Shown here: piece by piece, positions 27,887-36,040 of the stretch
How the letters are laid out: each line of letters opens with the position of its first letter
How positions within the stretch are numbered: position 1 is the first letter of the stretch
From: Streptomyces sp. SW4
Lineage (GTDB): Bacteria; Actinomycetota; Actinomycetes; Streptomycetales; Streptomycetaceae
Direction: 5' to 3'
NCBI GenBank assembly: GCA_003248315.1
Contig: QKWM01000004.1
Coordinates: 4,337,001-4,401,000, forward strand
DNA: 64,000 nucleotides
The notes under the pieces: model-generated
Seen by the model: the letters and a program-made list of their open reading frames with translations, nothing else
What the model was told of the DNA's origin: nothing
Database searches by the model: none
Position numbers and translations under genes: made by a program

Positions 27887-30800
27887 GTGCCGGGGTTCAC
27901 GCATCTGCACACCGTCTCCGGGTTCTCCGTGCGGTACGGGGCCTCCCACCCGGAGCGGCTGGCCGAGCGCGCCGCGGAGCGGGAGATGGACGCCCTCGCC
28001 CTCACCGACCGCGACACCCTCGCCGGCACGGTCCGCTTCGCCAAGGCCTGCGCCGAGGCGGGCGTCCGCCCGCTGTTCGGCGCGGAGCTGGCGGTGGCGC
28101 CGCCCGCCTCCGGCCCCGAACGCTCGGAGACCTCCGTACGACGGGACCGCCGCCGCACCCCCGTGCGCGGCGGCGCCTTCGTCGACGAGTCGGCCCAGCG
28201 CGTCACCTTCCTCGCCCGCGACGGCGCCCGCGGCTGGGCCGGACTGTGCCGGCTGGTGTCCGCCGCCCACACGCATCCCGCCACGCCCCTGCTGGCCTGG
28301 CCCGACAACCACGCCGACGGCCTCACCGTCCTGCTCGGCCCCGCCTCCGACGTCGGCCGCGCCCTCGCCGCGGGCCGCCCCGACCGCGCGGCGAGGCTGC
28401 TGGGCCCCTGGCGGGAGGTCTACGGCGACGCCCTGCGCCTGGAGGCCGTCTGGCACGGGCGCACGGGCACCGGCCCCGGCTCGCTGCGGCTGGCCGCCCG
28501 GACCGTCGGCTTCGCCGCCGAGCAGGGCCTGAGGCCCGTGCTGACCAACGCCGTCCGCTACGCCGACCCCGGCCAGGGCCCGGTCGCCGACGTGCTGGAC
28601 GCCGCGCGCCGGCTGGTCCCGGTCGGCGCGGCCGGGGAACCGGACTCCGGGGAGGCCTGGCTGAAGGAGGCCGGCGCCATGCGGCACGCCGCCGAGCGGA
28701 TCGTCGAGGCGGCGGGCTTCCGCCGCGACGCCGCCCACCGCCTGCTGGAGCAGACGCAGGCGACGGCCGCCGAGTGCCTGGTCGACCCCGAGGACGACCT
28801 CGGCATCGGCACCGTCCACTTCCCCGAGCCCCATCTCGTCGGCGCCGGCCGGCGCACCGCCCAGCGCGCGCTCGCCTCCCGGGCGGCGGCCGGCATGGTG
28901 CTGCGCGGCTACGACCGGCGGCGGGAGTACTGGGAGCGGATGCACCACGAGCTGGACATCATCGCCCACCACGGCTTCGCCTCCTACTTCCTCACCGTCG
29001 CCCAGGTCGTGGACGACGTCCGGCGGATGGGCGTCCGGGTGGCCGCCCGCGGCTCCGGCGCCGGCTCGCTCGTCAACCACCTCCTCGGCATCGCGCACGC
29101 CGACCCGGTCGAACACGGGCTGCTGATGGAGCGGTTCCTGTCCAAGGAGCGGGTGGTGCTGCCCGACATCGACATCGACGTGGAGTCCGCGCGCCGCCTG
29201 GAGGTCTACCGCGCGATCATCGACCGGTTCGGCGCCGAGCGGGTCGCGACCGTCGCGATGCCGGAGACGTACCGGGTCCGGCACGCCGTCCGGGACGTGG
29301 GCGCCGCCCTGTCCATGGACCCCGCCGAGATCGACCGGATCGCCAAGTCCTTCCCGCACATCCGCGCCCGCGACGCCCGCGCGGCGCTGGAGGAGCTGCC
29401 CGAACTCCGGGAACTGGCGGCCCGGAAGGAGGAGTACGGCAGGCTCTGGGAGCTGGTCGAGGCGCTCGACGCGCTCCCGCGCGGGGTCGCCATGCACCCC
29501 TGCGGCGTGCTGCTCTCCGACGCCTCCCTGCTCTCCCGTACGCCGGTCGTGCCGACCAGCGGCGAGGGCTGCCGATGGCGCAGTTCGACAAGGACGACGT
29601 GGAGGATCTCGGACTGCTCAAGCTGGACGTGCTGGGCGTGCGGATGCAGTCGGCGATGGCGCACGCGGTCGCCGAGGTGGAGCGGGCGACGGGGAGAGGA
29701 TCGACCTGGACGCGGTGCCGGACGGCGACCCGGCGACGTACGGGCTGATCCGCTCCACCGAGACGCTGGGCTGCTTCCAGATCGAGTCGCCGGGCCAGCG
29801 GGACCTGGTGGGCCGGCTCCAGCCGTCCACCTTCCACGACCTCGTCGTGGACATCTCCCTCTTCCGGCCCGGTCCGGTCGCCGCCGACATGGTGCGGCCG
29901 TTCATCGAGGCGCGGCACGGGCGGGCGCCGGTGCGCTACCCGCACCCGGACCTGGAGGAGCCGCTGCGGGGCACCTACGGGGTCGTCGTCTTCCACGAGC
30001 AGATCATCGACATCGTCGACATCATGACCGGCTGCGGGCGGGTGAGGCCGACCGGGTGCGGCGCGGGCTGTCCGACCCGGAGTCGCAGGGGCGGATCAAG
30101 GTGTGGTTCGCCCAGCACGCGACGGCGAACGGCTACGACGCGGAAACGATTCAGCGCACCTGGGAGATCGTCGAGGCCTTCGGGTCGTACGGCTTCTGCA
30201 AGGCGCACGCGGTCGCCTTCGCCGTGCCGACGTACCAGTCCGCCTGGCTGAAGGCCCATCACCCGGCCGCCTTCTACGCCGGGCTGCTCACCCACGACCC
30301 CGGCATGTACCCCAAGCGGCTGCTGCTGGCGGACGCGCGGCGGCGCGGGGTGCCGATCCTGCCGCTGGACGTGAACAGGTCGGGGGTCGCACACAGGATC
30401 GAACTGGTGTCTGAATCCCGTCGTGTGAAGACCTGGGGACTCCGGCTGGCCCTCTCCGACGTGCACGGCATCAGCGAGGCCGAGGCCGAACGGATCGCCG
30501 CGGGGCAGCCCTACGCCTCCCTGCTCGACTTCTGGGAACGGGCCCGCCCCAGCCGCCCGCTGGCGCAGCGCCTCGCCCAGGTCGGCGCGCTGGACGCGTT
30601 CGGCGCCAACCGCCGCGACCTGCAACTGCACCTGACCGAGCTGCACCGGGGCGCCCGCGCCGGACGCGGCGACCAGCTCCCCCTGGCCGGCGGACGCAGG
30701 ACCGCCCCCGCCGGGCTGCCCGACCTCACCTCGGCGGAGAAGCTCAGCGCCGAGCTGGGTGTGCTGTCGATGGACGCCTCCCGCAACCTGATGGACGACC

Positions 30801-31411
30801 ACCGCCGGTTCCTCGACGAACTGGGCGTGGTCTCGGCACGCCGGCTGCGCTCGGTGCGGCACGGCGAGACGGTGCTGGTCGCGGGCGCCAAGGCGGCCAC
30901 CCAGACCCCGCCGATCCGGTCTGGCCGGCGGGTCATCTTCTCCACCCTGGACGACGGCACCGGCCTGGTCGACCTCGCCTTCTTCGACGACTCCCACGAC
31001 ACCTGCGCCCACACCGTCTTCCACTCCTGGCTGCTGCTGGTGCGCGGGTGGTGCAGCGCCGCGGCCCGCGCAGCCTCAGCGTGGTCGGCGCCGCCGCCTG
31101 GAACCTCGCCGACCTGCTGGAGGTGCGCCGGGAGGAGGGGCTGGAGGGCGTCGCGGCCCGGCTGGCCGGCACGGACGGCAGCGGCACGGGGCGGCCCGGC
31201 GACGGGCAGGACCCGGCCCGCCGCCGGCTCGCCGGCTCGGACGGGCGGCCGGCCCCCTCGGGTTCCGCGGCCCAGGACCCGATGGAGGGCAGCGGACGAT
31301 CCGCATGCCCACGGGGTACGAGATGCACCCCTGGGCCGATCTGCGCCCCGCGGCGAAGGGCCCGCGGTGGGAAGGAAGTTGTGGCACCAGAGTCCGGGGA
31401 GTGCGGGATGA
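27887..31411 (+). CDS. dnaE2: Error-prone DNA polymerase III alpha subunit DnaE2, about six frame breaks
   Basis: Translesion C-family polymerase, about 1175 residues. The N-terminal PHP domain reads GFTHLHTVSGFSVRYGASHPE and LALTDRDTLAG. The polymerase region has YFLTVAQVVDDVRRMG, RGSGAGSLVNHLLGI, LPDIDIDVES (two catalytic Asp), then VVFHEQIIDI and GSYGFCKAHAVAFA. The C-terminal OB-fold region and the end KLWHQSPGSAG are typical of DnaE2. GTG 27887 was chosen (PGFTHLH follows, GGGAGG upstream); GTG 27872 is possible. Breaks lie near 29570, 29695, 30040, 31045, 31300 and 31360. The stop overlaps the ImuB-like gene (ATGA), so both are translated together. No ImuA is nearby. Confidence 0.92.
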   Translation: MPGFTHLHTVSGFSVRYGASHPERLAERAAEREMDALALTDRDTLAGTVRFAKACAEAGVRPLFGAELAVAPPASGPERSETSVRRDRRRTPVRGGAFVDESAQRVTFLARDGARGWAGLCRLVSAAHTHPATPLLAWPDNHADGLTVLLGPASDVGRALAAGRPDRAARLLGPWREVYGDALRLEAVWHGRTGTGPGSLRLAARTVGFAAEQGLRPVLTNAVRYADPGQGPVADVLDAARRLVPVGAAGEPDSGEAWLKEAGAMRHAAERIVEAAGFRRDAAHRLLEQTQATAAECLVDPEDDLGIGTVHFPEPHLVGAGRRTAQRALASRAAAGMVLRGYDRRREYWERMHHELDIIAHHGFASYFLTVAQVVDDVRRMGVRVAARGSGAGSLVNHLLGIAHADPVEHGLLMERFLSKERVVLPDIDIDVESARRLEVYRAIIDRFGAERVATVAMPETYRVRHAVRDVGAALSMDPAEIDRIAKSFPHIRARDARAALEELPELRELAARKEEYGRLWELVEALDALPRGVAMHPCGVLLSDASLLSRTPVVPTSGEGCRWRSSTRTTWRISDCSSWTCWACGCSRRWRTRSPRWSGRRGEDRPGRGAGRRPGDVRADPLHRDAGLLPDRVAGPAGPGGPAPAVHLPRPRRGHLPLPARSGRRRHGAAVHRGAARAGAGALPAPGPGGAAAGHLRGRRLPRADHRHRRHHDRLRAGEADRVRRGLSDPESQGRIKVWFAQHATANGYDAETIQRTWEIVEAFGSYGFCKAHAVAFAVPTYQSAWLKAHHPAAFYAGLLTHDPGMYPKRLLLADARRRGVPILPLDVNRSGVAHRIELVSESRRVKTWGLRLALSDVHGISEAEAERIAAGQPYASLLDFWERARPSRPLAQRLAQVGALDAFGANRRDLQLHLTELHRGARAGRGDQLPLAGGRRTAPAGLPDLTSAEKLSAELGVLSMDASRNLMDDHRRFLDELGVVSARRLRSVRHGETVLVAGAKAATQTPPIRSGRRVIFSTLDDGTGLVDLAFFDDSHDTCAHTVFHSWLLLVRGWCSAAARAASAWSAPPPGTSPTCWRCAGRRGWRASRPGWPARTAAARGGPATGRTRPAAGSPARTGGRPPRVPRPRTRWRAADDPHAHGVRDAPLGRSAPRGEGPAVGRKLWHQSPGSAG

Positions 31412-32376
31412 CCATCCTCTGCGTACGTTTCCAGCTGCCGCCGACGGACGAGGCCGCCCTGCCCCGGCTGCTCGGACTGCTGGAGGAGTTCACGCCGGTC
31501 GTCGAGGCCCTGCCGCCGGACGGGGCCCTGGCCGATCTGCGGGGCGCCGAACGGTACTTCGGGCGCAGCGCCGTCGAACTGGCCTCGGTGATCCGGGTCC
31601 GCGCCCTCGCCCTGCACGGCGTGGACTGCGCGATCGGCGCCGGGCCGGGCCCGATGTCGGCCCGCATGGCGCTGCGTCAGGCCCGGCCGGGCCTGACCCG
31701 CGCGGTGCCCGAGGACGGGGTGCGGGAGTTCCTCGCCGGCCTGCCGGTGGCCGCGCTGCCCGGCGTCGGCACCGCGACCGCCCGCACCCTGTGCGAGTAC
31801 GGCCTGGACACCCTCGGCCGGGTCGCCGCCGCCCCGCTGTCCACGCTCCAGCGGCTGGTGGGCGCGAAGGCGGGCCGCGACCTGCACGAGAAGGCGAACG
31901 GCGTCGACCGCGGCCGCGTGGTGCCCAACGGCGTCTCCCGGTCCCTCGCCGCCGAACGCCCCTTCACCCGCGACGAACTGGACCCCGGCCGCCACCGCAG
32001 GGCCCTGCTGTCCGCCGCCGAGGAACTGGGTTCCCGGCTGCGCAACGTCGACAAGGTCTGCCGCACCCTCACCCTCACCGTCCGCTACGCCGACCGCTCG
32101 GCCACCACCCGCACCCGCACCCTGCCCGAGCCGACCGCCCACTCCCCGGCGCTCACCCGCGCCGCCCACGGCATGTACGAGGCGCTCGGCCTCCAGCGCG
32201 CCCGGGTCCGCTCCCTCGCCCTGCGCGCCGAGGGCCTCACCCCCGCCGAACAGGCCTCCCACCAGCTCACCTTCGACCCCGTCGACGACAAGGTCCGCCG
32301 CATCGAGGAGGTCGCGGACCGCGCCCGGGCGAAGTTCGGCCCGAGGGCGGTGATGCCGGGCTCGCTGGCGGCGTGA
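31408..32376 (+). CDS. Y-family DNA polymerase-like protein (ImuB-like)
   Basis: 322 residues, intact, coupled to dnaE2. The fold follows DinB/ImuB: a palm/fingers region, GVDCAIGAGPGPMSARMALRQA (the finger loop SVGIAxNKLLAK equivalent), LPVAALPGVGTATARTLCEYGLDTLG (helix-hairpin-helix), and a little-finger-like C-terminus. Carboxylates needed for nucleotide transfer appear lost: the first motif reads ILCVRFQ instead of a VDMDxF form, and the SIDEAYLD motif reads PPDGALADL, without the Glu. ASHQLTFD near the C-terminus resembles a beta-clamp-binding QLxLF motif. This matches the accessory, non-catalytic role of ImuB with DnaE2 in other bacteria. Confidence 0.82.
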   Translation: MTILCVRFQLPPTDEAALPRLLGLLEEFTPVVEALPPDGALADLRGAERYFGRSAVELASVIRVRALALHGVDCAIGAGPGPMSARMALRQARPGLTRAVPEDGVREFLAGLPVAALPGVGTATARTLCEYGLDTLGRVAAAPLSTLQRLVGAKAGRDLHEKANGVDRGRVVPNGVSRSLAAERPFTRDELDPGRHRRALLSAAEELGSRLRNVDKVCRTLTLTVRYADRSATTRTRTLPEPTAHSPALTRAAHGMYEALGLQRARVRSLALRAEGLTPAEQASHQLTFDPVDDKVRRIEEVADRARAKFGPRAVMPGSLAA

Positions 32377-32418
32377 CGCCCCGCGGGCGCGGCCGGGGCC
32401 GCCGCGGGGGAGTGAGGC

Positions 32419-32793
32419 TCAGTTGGCCCAGGGCGGTGCGAGCCGGGTGCCGTCGGCCAGCTCCGCCTCCAGGCCGACGGACGTGGTGACCCAGGTGACG
32501 GCGGTGCCGTCGCCCGGGTTCTCGACCGCGAGCGTCGCGCCGCGGCCGACGATCACCGTGTCGCCCGCGGCGACGTGCTCGGTGCGGCCGTCGAGGGTGA
32601 TCAGCAGCTCGCCCTCCAGCAGGTGCAGGATCTCCTCCCGACTGACGGTGTGGGCCGGAGCCCTGGTCCCCGCGGGGATCTCGCCTCGCCACGCCGCCAG
32701 TTCCCGGCTGCCGGTGCGGGGAGCGGCGTAGGAGATGAAACGGGCGCCGTGGATCTCGTGGGTGACGGCGTCGAGCGGCCGGACGACGGGCAT
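32419..32793 (-). CDS. Cupin-fold protein
   Basis: 124 residues, intact. Cupin motifs: RAPAHTVSREEILHLLEGELLI, with His and the two Glu of the metal site, and later GDTVIVGRGATLAVENPGDGTAVTW, where the second-motif His is replaced. It may bind a metal or a small aromatic ligand; the reaction cannot be assigned. ATG 32793 has GGAGG upstream. It is divergent from a MarR regulator across an 84-nt region filled with GTCAAG palindromes, so it is very probably that regulator's target. Confidence 0.85.
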   Translation of the reverse strand: MPVVRPLDAVTHEIHGARFISYAAPRTGSRELAAWRGEIPAGTRAPAHTVSREEILHLLEGELLITLDGRTEHVAAGDTVIVGRGATLAVENPGDGTAVTWVTTSVGLEAELADGTRLAPPWAN

Positions 32794-32811
32794 GCGGGCC
32801 TCCTGGCTTTT

Positions 32812-32860
32812 GGTCAAGTACCTTGACTATATGGTCAAGTTGCTTGACCGGCAGGTCAAG
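32812..32860. promoter_or_regulatory. Phased operator array between cupin and MarR genes
   Basis: GTCAAG-TAC-CTTGAC (32813-32827), GGTCAAG-TTG-CTTGACC (32833-32849) and a half site GGTCAAG (32854-32860). The GGTCAAG elements begin at 32812, 32833 and 32854, exactly 21 bp apart, i.e. on one face of the helix. This is a likely binding site for the adjacent MarR protein. Confidence 0.85.
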
Positions 32861-32877
32861 GGTGTTTCAATGCCTCC

Positions 32878-33324
32878 GTGCAAAACTCCGAGGCCATGGC
32901 CCTGTCCGCGACCCTGCTCGCCGTCGCCGGTGAGCTCACCCGGCGTATTCACGAGGGCGTGGTCGCCCGGGGCTTCGAAGGGGTGCGTCCCGTGCACGGG
33001 TTCGCCTTCCTCCGGCTGGCCCCGGGCGGTGCCACGGTCACCGAACTCGCCGGGCACCTCGGGGTGACCAAGCAGGCGGCCAGTCAGCTCGTCGAGGAAC
33101 TCGTGCGGAGCGGGTACGTCGAACGCCGGCCGCACCCCGATGACGCGCGGGCCCGGCTGGTCGTGCTGACCGAGGCGGGGTGGGCCTGCACGCGGGCGGC
33201 CGAGGAGGCGGCGGCGGAGGTCGTGCGGGGGTGGGGCGACGCACTGGGCGAGCAGGGGGTTCGCGGACTGAGTGACTCCCTGCTGCGGATCGCCCCCGAC
33301 GGGCCTGTCCGGCCCGCCTGGTGA
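32878..33324 (+). CDS. MarR-family transcriptional regulator
   Basis: 148 residues, intact. Winged helix: ATVTELAGHLGVTKQAASQLVEELVRSGYVERRPHPDDARARLVVLT, in outline the classic MarR recognition helix and beta-wing with the DxRxR element. Helices for dimerisation flank it (SATLLAVAGELTRRIHEG, GLSDSLLRIA). GTG 32878 is the first start after the operator array; the ATG at 32896 is an alternative. It is divergent from the cupin gene, and the operators overlap both promoters, so it probably represses itself and the cupin gene until an inducer binds. Confidence 0.9.
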   Translation: MQNSEAMALSATLLAVAGELTRRIHEGVVARGFEGVRPVHGFAFLRLAPGGATVTELAGHLGVTKQAASQLVEELVRSGYVERRPHPDDARARLVVLTEAGWACTRAAEEAAAEVVRGWGDALGEQGVRGLSDSLLRIAPDGPVRPAW

Positions 33325-33507
33325 GCCACTGTCACATCCCGCACAAGCGGCGCCGGTCGTCGCTGAGGGTTTTACCGGCGCGCAACTTCACACTGCCAGT
33401 TCCTGAGCGGTCCCGGCGTCCGCAACGTCCTGCTGCAGGGGCCTGTGCCCGGTCGACCTGTCCGAGCCTGCGCGTCCGCCTTCGAGTGAGCGGTACGTGC
33501 GGCACGC

Positions 33508-33546
33508 CGGGGGCCTGTCCGGTCTGAGCCGCCGGACAGGCCCCCG
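33508..33546. terminator. 15-bp hairpin terminator between convergent genes
   Basis: CGGGGGCCTGTCCGG and CCGGACAGGCCCCCG around a 9-nt loop. It lies just beyond the stop of the sortase-anchored gene on the minus strand, and after 180 nt of non-coding DNA following marR. That DNA holds no other recognisable feature. Confidence 0.88.
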
Positions 33547-33559
33547 GGAGGGCGGGGCG

Positions 33560-34592
33560 TCAGCGGCCGTGGCGGGCGCCGGTCACCGCGCGGCGCCGGG
33601 CCGAGGCGAACAGGGCCGCCGCGCCCAGCGCCAGGGCGGCCGCACCGCCGACGGCGATGTACGGCGTGGTGCTGTCGCCGCCGGTCTCGGCGAGGTTCTC
33701 GCCGGCGCCGGCGGCCTTCGGCCGGTTGGCGCCGGTGTCCGCGGCGGGGGCGGCGCTCTCCTCGGGCGACCCTGCGCGGTCGGCCGGGGCCGCGTCGGCC
33801 GGGTCGGCGGTCGTCGCGGGTCGTGGTCGCCGTGGCCGTGGTTCTCGATGCTGGACTTGTCGTTGCCGGCCTCGATCTGCTTCTCCGAGGGAACCGACGC
33901 CGTGGGCGCGGGAGCGGAGCCGCCCGCCGGTTCCGCGGCCTGGCCGCCACCGCCGCTGCTGCCGAAGGCGACGTCCGAGCAGGAGTAGAACGCCTCGGGG
34001 CTGTCCGAACGCTGCCAGACCGCGTACAGCAGATGCTTGCCGCTGCGCTCGGGAGCGTGCCGGAGAAGGTGTAGAAGCCGCCCGAGGCCGCCGGGTCGGT
34101 GGCCGTCGCGACCGGGTGGGCCAGGTCCAGGTCGTCCCAGGCCAGCGGCTGCGACGGGTCGTAGCCGGGCTTGGTGATGTACACGGTGAACGTGCCCTTG
34201 TGCGGGGCGGTCACGCGGTACTTGAACGTGTGCGAGCCGCTGCTCACGCTCGTCGCCGGCCAGTCGGCGCGGGCCAGGTCCATGCCCTTGAACTGCTCGT
34301 TGTTGGCGCTGCACAGCTTGCCGTCCGGGATCAGCTCCCGGTGCTTCCCGGCGGCGTTGCCGATGCGGATGCCGTTCCAGTCGTACAGGGCCTGGGTGCC
34401 GCCGGCCGCGACCGCGGCCTTGCACGCGGCGGACCGCGGGCTCTCCGGCCCCTCGGCGTAGCACTGCGAGACCCGGCTGACCGGGTCGCCCATCGAACCG
34501 TGCGCGGACGCCGGGGCGGCGGACAGCGCGGTCAGGGCGAGCGGGAGGGCACCGGCGGCGGCGACGGCGGCGACCCTGCGGGGTGCGGGCAT
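33560..34592 (-). CDS. LAETG-anchored lytic polysaccharide monooxygenase (AA10), two frame breaks
   Basis: Secreted copper oxygenase that cuts chitin or cellulose, about 344 residues. The signal peptide (AAVAAAGALPLALTALSAA) ends ASA, leaving His as the first mature residue (HGSMGDPVSRVSQCYAEG), required for the copper histidine brace. Also ACKAAVAAGGTQALYDWNG, DLARADWPAT, and the second-His region THAP-like VTAPHKGTFTVYITKPGYDP. After a break near 34055 come AVWQRSDSPEAFYSCSDVAF, a Pro/Ala linker (second break near 33822), and a C-terminal LAETGGDSTTPYIAV, hydrophobic helix and RRR tail. That is a Streptomyces LAXTG sorting signal, so the enzyme is predicted to be wall-anchored by sortase. 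Confidence 0.9.
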
Positions 34593-34764
34593 GGGGAACT
34601 CCTCGAAAGGCTTGCTGGACTGCTCGGGCCACGGACCCGTGGGGGCGATCAGCAAGCTAGCCCCGGCAGAGCGCGAAATCGCCTGCTGAGGGCGGGTGGA
34701 GGAGATCCTTATGGTCCCTTTAAGGGAGTGCTCAGACTCCGCTCAGGTAGCTACCGTTCGGGCT

Positions 34765-35212
34765 ATGACGAACGAGGAGATCAGGCCGGCCCGTGCCGCC
34801 GACGTGCCCGCGGTGAAGGCGGTCACCGACGCGGCGTACCACCCCTACATCGCGCGCATCGGGGTGGTGCCCGCGCCCATGGAGGCGGACCACGCGGCGG
34901 ACGTGGCGGCGGGGAGGGTGTTCGTGACCGGCGACCCCGTGGCGGGTCTCGTGGTGGTCGAGGCGCGCACGGACCATCTGTTCCTCGAGAGCATCGCCGT
35001 CCACCCGACGCGCACGGAAAGGGCGTGGGGGGACGGCTGCTGCGGTTCGTCGACGCGCACGCGCGCGCCCTCGGCCTGCCGAGATCAGGCTCTACACCAA
35101 CGCGATGATGTGGGAGAACCAGACCATCTACCCGAAGTACGGCTACGAGGTGGTCGAACGCCGCGTGGACGGGCCGTACGACCGCATCCACTACCGCAAG
35201 CGACCGGTCTGA
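34765..35212 (+). CDS. GNAT-family N-acetyltransferase, two frame breaks
   Basis: About 150 residues, cytosolic. It starts MTNEEIRPARAADVPAVKAV and has the GNAT beta-4/beta-5 core LFLESIAVHPTRTERGVGGRLL (one base restored near 35022), where V-x-P and the R/Q-x-x-G-x-G/A acetyl-CoA loop are recognisable. After a second break near 35081 come IRLYTNAMMWENQTIYPKYGYEVVERR, the usual GNAT C-terminal motif. Similar proteins acetylate small amines or protein N-termini; the substrate is unknown. It is divergent from the polysaccharide oxygenase gene across 170 nt. Confidence 0.82.
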
Positions 35213-35262
35213 CACGGAAAGTCCGCGCCGCGTGCGGCCGTTCCCGCCGGTCGGCCGCACCG

Positions 35263-35397
35263 TCAGCCGTCGGGCCACCAGGTGCGGGCGATGTCCTTGC
35301 GGACCTCCGGCCGCCCGGAGGCGAGCTGTTCGGGCTCCTCGCGGGCCCGGCGGGCGTCGGTCTTCTTCAGGGGCTTCTGCACGGTCACACGGCGCAT
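35263..35397 (-). CDS. Small basic conserved protein, 44 aa
   Basis: A short gene with GGAGGAGG about 6-8 nt before ATG 35397. The product opens MRRVTVQKPLKKTDARRARE and ends with EVRKDIARTWWPDG. Codons have the strong third-position GC of Streptomyces genes. It is highly charged, with no signal peptide. I do not recognise a function; the strong ribosome site, codon bias and compact ending support it being real. It lies between convergent neighbours, on the opposite strand to the GNAT gene before it. Confidence 0.65.
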   Translation of the reverse strand: MRRVTVQKPLKKTDARRAREEPEQLASGRPEVRKDIARTWWPDG

Positions 35398-35539
35398 GGC
35401 TGCCTCCTCCGGGGTCCACCGGGTTCCGCGTTTCTCCGGAGGTAGACCCCTTTCCGAGAGTCGCCCCCCGACACATCCCTGTCAGTGGCGGGTGTCACGC
35501 ACCGGCGCCCGGTGGCGCGTGTCACACCGGGAGCCGTCG

Positions 35540-36040
35540 TCAGACGAGCAGCGCCGTGAAGTCCCGGCCGCGTGCCAGCCGCTCCAGCTCGTCCAGCGCG
35601 GCCACCGCCGCGGCGGCGGCCCGCGGGTCCCGCTCCGCCAGACCGCTCGCGGCGAACTCGTCCTCGTCCAGCCGCCGCACGTCACGGCCGTCCGCGGAGC
35701 GCCACAGGTCCAGGTCGAGGTCCTCCACCACCAGCTCCGCGCCCGTGAGCACGGCGGGGCGGGTGATGTCGCAGTACCAGCCCTTCAGCGTGCCCGTGGC
35801 GGAGCGGACCTCCTTCACCGAGTACCACCGGTCGCGCCAGTAGTACTCGGTGAAGACGTCACCCGGTTCGAAGCGGACGAACCCGAAGTCGCGGACGGCC
35901 CCGCCCGCCCAGTCGGCGCGGACCGCGACACGGGTGCCGTCGTCCGCCAGGAGCACGCTGTCGTAACGGATCTTCGTGCGGCCCGCCTTGACGAGCACGA
36001 CCCGTACGTGACGCGCCGGATCAGCCGAGTTCGCGGACAT
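35540..36040 (-). CDS. DUF402 domain protein
   Basis: 166 residues, intact. The central DUF402 pattern is visible: VREDxW-like DRWYSVKEVRSATGTLKGWYCDITRPAVL, then LVVEDLDLDLWRSADGRDVRRLDEDEF, in which the D-x-D-L-D-L-W and LDEDEF acidic groups are conserved. Relatives in Gram-positive bacteria hydrolyse nucleoside di/triphosphates with metal ions, so a phosphatase role is plausible but not shown. The first 20 nt overlap the end of the double acetyltransferase gene, so the two are co-transcribed and coupled. Confidence 0.85.
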   Translation of the reverse strand: MSANSADPARHVRVVLVKAGRTKIRYDSVLLADDGTRVAVRADWAGGAVRDFGFVRFEPGDVFTEYYWRDRWYSVKEVRSATGTLKGWYCDITRPAVLTGAELVVEDLDLDLWRSADGRDVRRLDEDEFAASGLAERDPRAAAAAVAALDELERLARGRDFTALLV

